A stretch of DNA of 63,795 nucleotides from an uncultured Ruminococcus sp. (GTDB taxonomy: Bacteria; Bacillota; Clostridia; Lachnospirales; Lachnospiraceae). Shown here one piece after another: positions 58,472 through 63,795 of this stretch. Position numbers and translations under genes: made by a program. How positions within the stretch are numbered: the first letter of the stretch is position 1; each line of letters starts with the position of its first letter. Under the pieces are notes generated by a model. The model had not been told where the DNA came from. It was given only the letters and a program-made list of their open reading frames with translations, and searched no databases. The DNA lies in the NCBI GenBank assembly GCA_946494335.1, contig CAMMBV010000017.1:1-63795 (forward strand), written 5' to 3'.

Positions 58472-58867
58472 ATGAAAAAGAGACCGTTTCGGATCCTCTG
58501 GATCCTGCTTGGATTTTTATGCCTGGGTCTGGGGACGGTGGGAGTGATCCTCCCCATCCTCCCCACGGTACCCTTTTACATGGCGACCGTTTTCTGTTTC
58601 GCCAAAAGCTCGGAGCGGCTGCACAGCTGGTTCTTGGGAACGAAGCTTTATAAAAGGCATCTGAAAAGCTTTGTGACGAATAAGACCATGTCCTGGAAAA
58701 CGAAGCTTTCCATCGTGGGAACGGTTACGGTGGTGATGGCGGCGGCCTTTATCATGATGCGGGAGGTCCCGGTGGGAAGAATCTGCCTGGCGGTGGTGTG
58801 GGTCTGCCATGTGTACTATTTCTTCATTCGGGTGAAAACCCCGAAAAAAGAGGAAGCCTATGATTAA
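58472..58867 (+). CDS. DUF454 (YbaN family) membrane protein
   Basis: 131 residues. The N-terminal signature RILWILLGFLCLGLGTVGVI followed by LPILPTVPFYMATVFCFAKS and SWFLGTKLYKRHLKSF identifies DUF454. Two N-terminal and two C-terminal hydrophobic segments place it in the membrane. DUF454 proteins are often encoded near heme transport or heme oxygenase-like genes; the activity is unknown. It overlaps the next ABC gene by 8 nt, so it is part of the operon. Confidence 0.85.
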   Translation: MKKRPFRILWILLGFLCLGLGTVGVILPILPTVPFYMATVFCFAKSSERLHSWFLGTKLYKRHLKSFVTNKTMSWKTKLSIVGTVTVVMAAAFIMMREVPVGRICLAVVWVCHVYYFFIRVKTPKKEEAYD

Positions 58868-60596
58868 AAAGAGACTGATCGGGCTTTTGTCCCGCGGAAA
58901 AAAATACATAATCTTTCAGGTGGTGTGGCAATGGTTCGCCCTGCTGTGCCAGATACTGATCATTTACGCCGCCGCCATGGCGCTGGACCAGGCGCTTTTC
59001 GGCACGCTGACGGGGAAAAAACTGGGGATCTATATCTGTCTGGGAGGGGGCGGCATGGCGCTTCGCTTTTTCTGCGACCGCCAGGCGTCCCATGCTTCCT
59101 TTATGGCCAGCGTGAACGTAAAGAGGACGCTGCGGGAGCACATCTACCGGAAACTTCTGCGGCTGGGAGCTTCCTACCGGGAGAAAGTGTCCACCTCGGA
59201 GGTGATGCAGATGGCGGCGGAAGGGGTGGAGCAGCTGGAGACTTACTTTGGCCGCTACCTGCCCCAGCTTTTCTACAGTCTGGCCGCGCCGGTGACGCTG
59301 TTTGTGATCCTGTCCTTTATCAACTGGCAGGCCAGCCTGGTGCTGCTGATCTGCGTGCCGCTGATCCCCGTGTCCATCGTGGCTGTGCAGAAGATTGCGA
59401 AAAAGCTCCTGGACAAATACTGGGGAATCTACACGGAGCTGGGCGACAGCTTCCTGGAAAACCTGCAGGGCCTGACCACGCTGAAGATCTACCGGGCGGA
59501 CGAAGAAAAGGCCCGGGAAATGGACGAGGAGGCGCAGCATTTCCGCCGGATTACCATGAAGGTGCTGGTGATGCAGCTTAATTCTACCAGTGTGATGGAT
59601 ATCATCGCCTACGGGGGAGCCGCGGTGGGAATGATCGTGACCATCCTCCAGTTCCGGGCGGGGCACGTGGGCTTCGCGGGGGCACTGATGTTGATTCTTC
59701 TGGCATCGGAATTTTTTATTCCGCTGCGGCTTCTGGGCTCCTTCTTTCACATCGCCATGAACGGCATGGCGGCCAGCGACCGGATATTTGCATTGCTGGA
59801 CCTGCCGGAGGCAGAAAGGAACAAAAGGAAGATCCCGGCCGGTCCGGTGTCCATCGCCATGGAAAACGTAAGCTTCTCCTATGAGGAGGACCGGGAAATC
59901 CTGAAAGGAGTTTCCATGCGATTCCCGGCGGGCAGTTTTACCACCCTGGTGGGCCTGTCCGGCAGCGGAAAGAGCACGACGGCCGGTCTGCTGACCGGCA
60001 GAAACAAAGGCTATCGCGGCAGTATCACGGCGGCGGGAGAGGAGCTGTCCCAGGTGTCGGAGGAAAGTCTGATGGATACGGTGACGCTGGTCAGCCATAA
60101 CAGCTATCTCTTCAAAGGCACCGTGGAGGAAAATCTACGGCTGGGAAAACCGGACGCCGCAAAAGAAGAGATGGAGGAAGCGCTGAGAAAGGTGCACCTG
60201 CTGGAATTTCTGGAAAGCCAGCAGGGACTTTCAACGCCGGTGGCCGAAAAGGGAGCGAATTTCTCCGGCGGCCAGTGCCAGCGTCTGGCCCTGGCCCGGG
60301 CGCTTCTTAACGATACGCCGGTGTATATCTTTGATGAAGCCGCCTCCAATATCGATATGGAGAGCGAGGAAATGATCATGGATGTGATTCACCGGCTGGC
60401 CAGGACGAAGACGGTGATCCTGATTTCGCACCGGCTGGCCAATGCGGTGAAATCAGACCGGATCTATATGCTGAACGAGGGCAGGGTGGACCAGTGGGGC
60501 ACCCATGCGGAGCTGATGGAACGGGGCGGCCGTTACCGCGACCTGTTCCTGTACCAGCGGGAGCTGGAAAACTACGGAAAGGAGACGGTAGTATGA
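58860..60596 (+). CDS. CydD-like half ABC transporter
   Basis: 578 residues: six membrane helices (1-310) and an ATPase with Walker A GLSGSGKSTTAGLL, signature FSGGQCQRLALARAL, Walker B VYIFDEAASNID and H-loop ISHRLANA. The membrane domain resembles CydD (NVKRTLREHIYRKLLRLGAS, FINWQASLVLLICVPLIPVS). CydDC moves thiols or heme across the membrane. Overlaps DUF454 and the partner (ATGA). In this operon a role in heme entry or tolerance is likely, as for the extra ABC genes at the end of the streptococcal sia operon. Confidence 0.83.
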   Translation: MIKKRLIGLLSRGKKYIIFQVVWQWFALLCQILIIYAAAMALDQALFGTLTGKKLGIYICLGGGGMALRFFCDRQASHASFMASVNVKRTLREHIYRKLLRLGASYREKVSTSEVMQMAAEGVEQLETYFGRYLPQLFYSLAAPVTLFVILSFINWQASLVLLICVPLIPVSIVAVQKIAKKLLDKYWGIYTELGDSFLENLQGLTTLKIYRADEEKAREMDEEAQHFRRITMKVLVMQLNSTSVMDIIAYGGAAVGMIVTILQFRAGHVGFAGALMLILLASEFFIPLRLLGSFFHIAMNGMAASDRIFALLDLPEAERNKRKIPAGPVSIAMENVSFSYEEDREILKGVSMRFPAGSFTTLVGLSGSGKSTTAGLLTGRNKGYRGSITAAGEELSQVSEESLMDTVTLVSHNSYLFKGTVEENLRLGKPDAAKEEMEEALRKVHLLEFLESQQGLSTPVAEKGANFSGGQCQRLALARALLNDTPVYIFDEAASNIDMESEEMIMDVIHRLARTKTVILISHRLANAVKSDRIYMLNEGRVDQWGTHAELMERGGRYRDLFLYQRELENYGKETVV

Positions 60597-62290
60597 ATAA
60601 GAAGGAACGAAGAAGCTCGCTGGCCATCATAGGACAGCTGATCGGACTGATCCGGCCGCTGCTTCCCCTGATGTGTCTCGCCGTCCTGCTGGGAGTGGCC
60701 GGATACCTCTGCGCCGCCTTCCTGACGATCCTCTCCGGCCGGGCGCTTTTTCACACCCTGCTGGAAATGATGGGGATCTCCCTGGCTACAAAGGGTGGGC
60801 TGGTCCTGAGCTTTGGAAGACTGTGCTTTGTGCTGATTTTTCTTGCGGTGATGCGGGGGGGCCTGCATTACGGAGAACAGTACTGCAATCACTTCATCGC
60901 CTTTAAGCTGCTGGCGATCATCCGTCACAAGGTCTTCGCCGCGCTTCGGCGGCTCTGTCCCGCGAAGCTGGAAGGCCGGGACAAGGGAAATCTGATCGCG
61001 GTTCTGACGTCGGACATCGAGCTTTTGGAGGTGTTCTACGCCCACACCATTTCCCCGGTGGCCATCGCGGTGATTACCTCCGGAATCATGGTTATATACA
61101 TAGGAAGTAACTCCGTTGCGGCGGGTTTCCTGGCGCTGGCCGGATATCTGACGGTGGGCGTCCTGATTCCGCTGGCCGTGGGGAAAAAAGGCGGGCAGAC
61201 GGGCCTGCAGGTCCGCAATGATTTCGGAGACTTGAACAGCTTTATCCTGGATTCCCTGCGGGGCCTGGATGAGACCATACAATACAAAGGGGGGGAGAAG
61301 CGACTGGAAGAGATGACGCTGCGCTCCAATAAGCTGGGGAAGAAGCAAAAAGAGCTGAACCGTCTGGAATCGGCGCAGCGCTCGGTGACTAATCTGGTGA
61401 TTCTCCTTTTTTCCTTTGGAATGCTGCTTTTGATGCTGCATTTTTACGGAAAGGGCGGCGTGGATTACCGGCAGGTCATAACGGCGGTGGTTGCGATGAT
61501 GGGCTCCTTCGGGCCCGTGACGGCGCTCTCCAATCTGTCCAATAATTTGAACCAGACGCTGGCCAGTGCGGAACGGGTATTGTCTCTTATGGAAGAAGCT
61601 CCAAAAGTGGAGGAGGTTTCCGGTGAGGAGCCCGCTCATTTTGGCCGGGTTTCCGTAAATCAGGCAGATTTTGCCTATGAGGAGGAAGCGATCTTAGAGA
61701 ACTGCTCCCTCTTTGTGCCCCAGGGAAAGATCCTGGGGATCCACGGCCCCAGCGGCTGCGGCAAGTCTACTCTGCTGAAGCTTTTGATGCGGTTCTGGGA
61801 TACGGACAGCGGAAGTATTACCATAGGCGGCAGGAACGTGCGCGAAATTAATACGGAAGATCTGAGAGATATGGAGAGTTATGTAACCCAGGAGACGTAT
61901 CTGTTTCACAACTCCATAGCGGAAAATATCGCTGTGGGAAAACCGGGAACTTCCCGGGAAGAGATCATGGAGGCGGCAAAAAGAGCTTCCATTCACGAAT
62001 TTATTATGAGTTTACCCGACGGATACGACACTAAAGTGGGAGAACTGGGAGATACGCTCTCCGGAGGGGAGAGGCAGAGGATTGGAATCGCCAGAGCCTT
62101 TCTGCACGACGCGCCGTTTCTTCTGCTGGATGAGCCCACCAGCAACTTGGACGCGCTCAATGAAGGTGTGGTGCTGAAAGCCCTGAAAGAGACCTGCGGT
62201 GAAAAAACCGTGGTGTTGGTCTCCCATCGGGATTCCACTATGAATATAGCAGATCAGGTATATGAGATGGAGAAAATAAGAGTTTCCTGA
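60593..62290 (+). CDS. CydC-like half ABC transporter
   Basis: 565 residues. Membrane helices span 15-330; the ATPase has Walker A GPSGCGKSTLLKLLMRFW, signature LSGGERQRIGIARAF, Walker B FLLLDEPTSNLD and H-loop VSHRDST. The start ATG 60593 overlaps the preceding stop; a longer frame lacks a site. It pairs with the CydD-like subunit. It is the last gene of the heme operon; a hairpin with a weak T-run follows. Confidence 0.84.
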   Translation: MNKKERRSSLAIIGQLIGLIRPLLPLMCLAVLLGVAGYLCAAFLTILSGRALFHTLLEMMGISLATKGGLVLSFGRLCFVLIFLAVMRGGLHYGEQYCNHFIAFKLLAIIRHKVFAALRRLCPAKLEGRDKGNLIAVLTSDIELLEVFYAHTISPVAIAVITSGIMVIYIGSNSVAAGFLALAGYLTVGVLIPLAVGKKGGQTGLQVRNDFGDLNSFILDSLRGLDETIQYKGGEKRLEEMTLRSNKLGKKQKELNRLESAQRSVTNLVILLFSFGMLLLMLHFYGKGGVDYRQVITAVVAMMGSFGPVTALSNLSNNLNQTLASAERVLSLMEEAPKVEEVSGEEPAHFGRVSVNQADFAYEEEAILENCSLFVPQGKILGIHGPSGCGKSTLLKLLMRFWDTDSGSITIGGRNVREINTEDLRDMESYVTQETYLFHNSIAENIAVGKPGTSREEIMEAAKRASIHEFIMSLPDGYDTKVGELGDTLSGGERQRIGIARAFLHDAPFLLLDEPTSNLDALNEGVVLKALKETCGEKTVVLVSHRDSTMNIADQVYEMEKIRVS

Positions 62291-62298
62291 ACAGGAAG

Positions 62299-62341
62299 AA
62301 ATGTGCAGGTGTGTAAGCGCCTGCACATTTTAAGATACCCG
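62299..62341. terminator. Terminator of the heme operon
   Basis: AAATGTGCAGG pairs with CCTGCACATTT and ends in TTTT; the run is short on both strands. Confidence 0.6.
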
Positions 62342-62399
62342 GTGTTTTCTGTGACAGTAAATTCAGGAGATACCGGGAATTGTCCATAATATTGTCGGG

Positions 62400-63428
62400 C
62401 TATTTGGCAAAGTACTTTTCAGCAGTTTTCAGATCTATGGAAAACATCTTCTGAAGCATTTGGCAGATACATTCCTTTGAGTCACCCTCCTCCAGATAAT
62501 ATTTTACGAATGTCCGGATAGTCTCATTCCTGCCTTCGTCTCTGCCTTCTGCAATGCCAGATATTCTGCCTTCTGCAATGCCAGATATTCTGCCCTCTGC
62601 GATGCCGGACTCTTTTCCTTCTGTTCTGGCATCCGCCAGCATGTCATCAATCGCCTTACACATATCTTTTTGCTCCTTTCCCGTCTGCTTTTCTTTTTTC
62701 ATTTTCTCTAATTCTTCTGTATGAGTCACCGCACTGATCAGATCATAAGCCTCCTCTGACAGGTTCGACAGCGCTTCCTGTTCTTTTTCTACGAATGCCC
62801 GCAGCTTTTCCTTATCATCTGCATACTGGCAGAAACCGAATACCTGCTTCAGGTCTGTCTGAAACTGTTCTGCGTGCGGGAAGTTTCCTGCCTCCACCAC
62901 ATAGATGGGATAGTCCCCGGCCAGCTCCTGCAGCTGGGAAGGCAGCTCTTCCATCTTCAGCAGTTCCTTTAAGTCCCGGGCTCCATCCCAGTGTTTTCCA
63001 AAATACAGGACAATGGTAATTACCGGCAGGAACCGATCGTCCCTGGTAATCCCGGACAGGAATTCGTCCCCCCTTAAATCACGCTTTTTTCGGTGCTCTT
63101 CCTTTTTGATGCGTATCTGCTGCTCGTACCGGCTGGCGTTGTAGCTCATAACACGCACCGGCATGGCATAATCCACGTAGCTTTGCTCCTCCACACAGAT
63201 CATGGCAAACTGCATGCCGCAGGCCACCCGGCGGATGAGGTCCCGATATTGTTTTTTTGTCTTTGTCCGATCACCACTCCTGGTGATCTTAAGCTCCGCG
63301 CTGTCCTCATCCCGAATATCTTCCGGGTGAATCATAGGTTTGCCACCAAAACAGAGTACATTGACCAGATCGGCAAACCGGCTGTTGTCTCTTAGATAGG
63401 CTGCTGTCAGTACATCTACTTTCTGCAT
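62400..63428 (-). CDS. Rpn-family recombination-promoting nuclease/putative transposase
   Basis: 342 residues of the Rpn (PD-(D/E)XK) family common in Lachnospiraceae. The N-terminal part has DSAELKITRSGDRTKTKKQY, then MQFAMICVEEQSYVDYAMPV, where the acidic/Gln nuclease core lies, and LPVITIVLYFGKHWDGARDL. The C-terminal part holds three GIAEGRIS-type 8-residue repeats encoded by a 24-nt tandem repeat, then a helical tail (KYYLEEGDSKECICQMLQKM). Rpn proteins cut DNA and promote recA-independent recombination; they are often multicopy. Start ATG 63428 follows AAAGGAGGA. Confidence 0.82.
   Translation of the reverse strand: MQKVDVLTAAYLRDNSRFADLVNVLCFGGKPMIHPEDIRDEDSAELKITRSGDRTKTKKQYRDLIRRVACGMQFAMICVEEQSYVDYAMPVRVMSYNASRYEQQIRIKKEEHRKKRDLRGDEFLSGITRDDRFLPVITIVLYFGKHWDGARDLKELLKMEELPSQLQELAGDYPIYVVEAGNFPHAEQFQTDLKQVFGFCQYADDKEKLRAFVEKEQEALSNLSEEAYDLISAVTHTEELEKMKKEKQTGKEQKDMCKAIDDMLADARTEGKESGIAEGRISGIAEGRISGIAEGRDEGRNETIRTFVKYYLEEGDSKECICQMLQKMFSIDLKTAEKYFAK
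62541..62612 (-). repeat. 24-nt tandem repeat inside the Rpn gene
   Basis: Three units of 24 nt (62541-62564, 62565-62588 identical; 62589-62612 diverged) encode the repeated GIAEGRIS segment. It changes length in whole codons and is typical of this gene family. Confidence 0.85.
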
Positions 63429-63680
63429 GCATCCTCCTTTCTGCCGGATGCATACTTTCTATTTGCTCATTATACAAAAACACTGCAGAAAATGCAATCT
63501 TTAATTTTGCATTATCTCAGAGAGTTCCGTACACATCCGGCTTTATGCAGTTGTTATATGGAAATTTTCGGCCGAAAGGCCATTAGAATCCGGAACCCCG
63601 GATAAAAGATGTTTTTATAATACCACAGGACGCCCGTTTCGGCAAGTGCAGATAAAATGGAAAGCTGCAGTCAGGAAAAC

Positions 63681-63742
63681 CCGTCAGGAAACTCCCCTGA
63701 TTTCCGGGACTTTCCTGACGGTCGAGGGGCGATTTTGAGCCC
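63681..63742. other. Inverted repeats in the terminal non-coding stretch
   Basis: CCGTCAGGAAA (63681-63691) pairs with TTTCCTGACGG (63711-63721), and GGGGC pairs with GCCCC at 63726-63741. The remaining 63429-63795 has no gene on either strand that I can support. It may be a structured RNA or an intergenic repeat cut by the window end. Confidence 0.45.
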
Positions 63743-63795
63743 CGTCTTCCGTCGAAGTACTAGGAAAATTCCGACGTTTTCATTTCCTTCTTTTT

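Noticed and set aside
58824-60098. 424-residue open frame antisense to the CydD-like gene
   Set aside because: It has no recognisable domain or ribosome site, and the plus strand carries full ABC motifs; high-GC codon pattern explains the open antisense frame.
60572-61639. 355-residue open frame antisense to the CydC-like gene
   Set aside because: His/Gln-rich shadow of an ABC protein with no family features.
62541-62612. Tandem 24-nt repeats considered as a CRISPR or satellite
   Set aside because: Units are adjacent without spacers, stay in frame inside the Rpn gene and encode a peptide repeat.

Overview
The window reads as a chromosome of a Gram-positive anaerobe of the Clostridia, most likely Lachnospiraceae. 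It has moderate GC, strong AGGAGG ribosome sites, sigma-A promoters, LytTR and OmpR two-component systems with Bce-type ABC transporters, DUF1538/PII-like genes and a FIVAR/NEAT surface protein. No rRNA, tRNA, CRISPR array or complete insertion sequence was found.

Layout. 1-4 kb is a scarred region behind the 3' end of tuf. It holds a multibranched RNA-like element, a HicAB toxin-antitoxin pair bracketed by a duplicated tuf tail and terminator, fragments of an SDR gene, a PucR-type regulator, tnpW and a DUF3990-like gene, an intact thioesterase and a PIN/AbrB toxin-antitoxin pair. 4-9.7 kb carries a GHKL/LytTR two-component system divergent from a Bce-like ABC transporter; their shared promoter region is duplicated around an inserted nucleotidyltransferase (MNT) unit.

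9.7-29 kb is the most unusual part. Three operons start with the same promoter module: a GC-rich palindrome A[A/T]CCCC-N4-G[G/C]GG fused to a CTTGT -35 box. Operon 1 encodes a methyltransferase / M14 deacylase / methyltransferase fusion and an FmdE-family protein, with a RelE/ParE pair inserted between them. Operon 2 encodes a nickel/peptide-type ABC importer and two half-size ABC transporters arranged like YbtP/YbtQ. Operon 3 encodes a DJ-1-like protein lacking its cysteine, a second nickel/peptide-type importer and a His-rich small protein. I infer one co-regulated system that makes or modifies, and imports, a metal-binding or peptide-like small molecule.

29-46 kb has a dicarboxylate-type symporter, a PII-like/DUF1538 pair, and a sucrose operon (EIIBCA, GH32, fructokinase) divergent from its LacI repressor, which is co-transcribed with an MBL hydrolase and an OmpR/HK pair. 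The Bce-like ABC transporter that probably belongs to this OmpR/HK pair is separated from it by an AT-rich, oppositely oriented ATPase/TOPRIM pair resembling a phage-defence cassette.

46-62.3 kb is a heme acquisition locus: two DtxR-like regulators, a small secreted Met-rich protein, a 1907-residue NEAT/FIVAR surface protein, an Shp-like heme protein, a heme ABC importer, DUF454 and two CydDC-like ABC proteins. It parallels the streptococcal shr-shp-hts/sia pathway. The sequence TTAG-N6-CTAA stands before both the regulators and the secreted protein. An Rpn-family nuclease and a structured non-coding stretch close the window.
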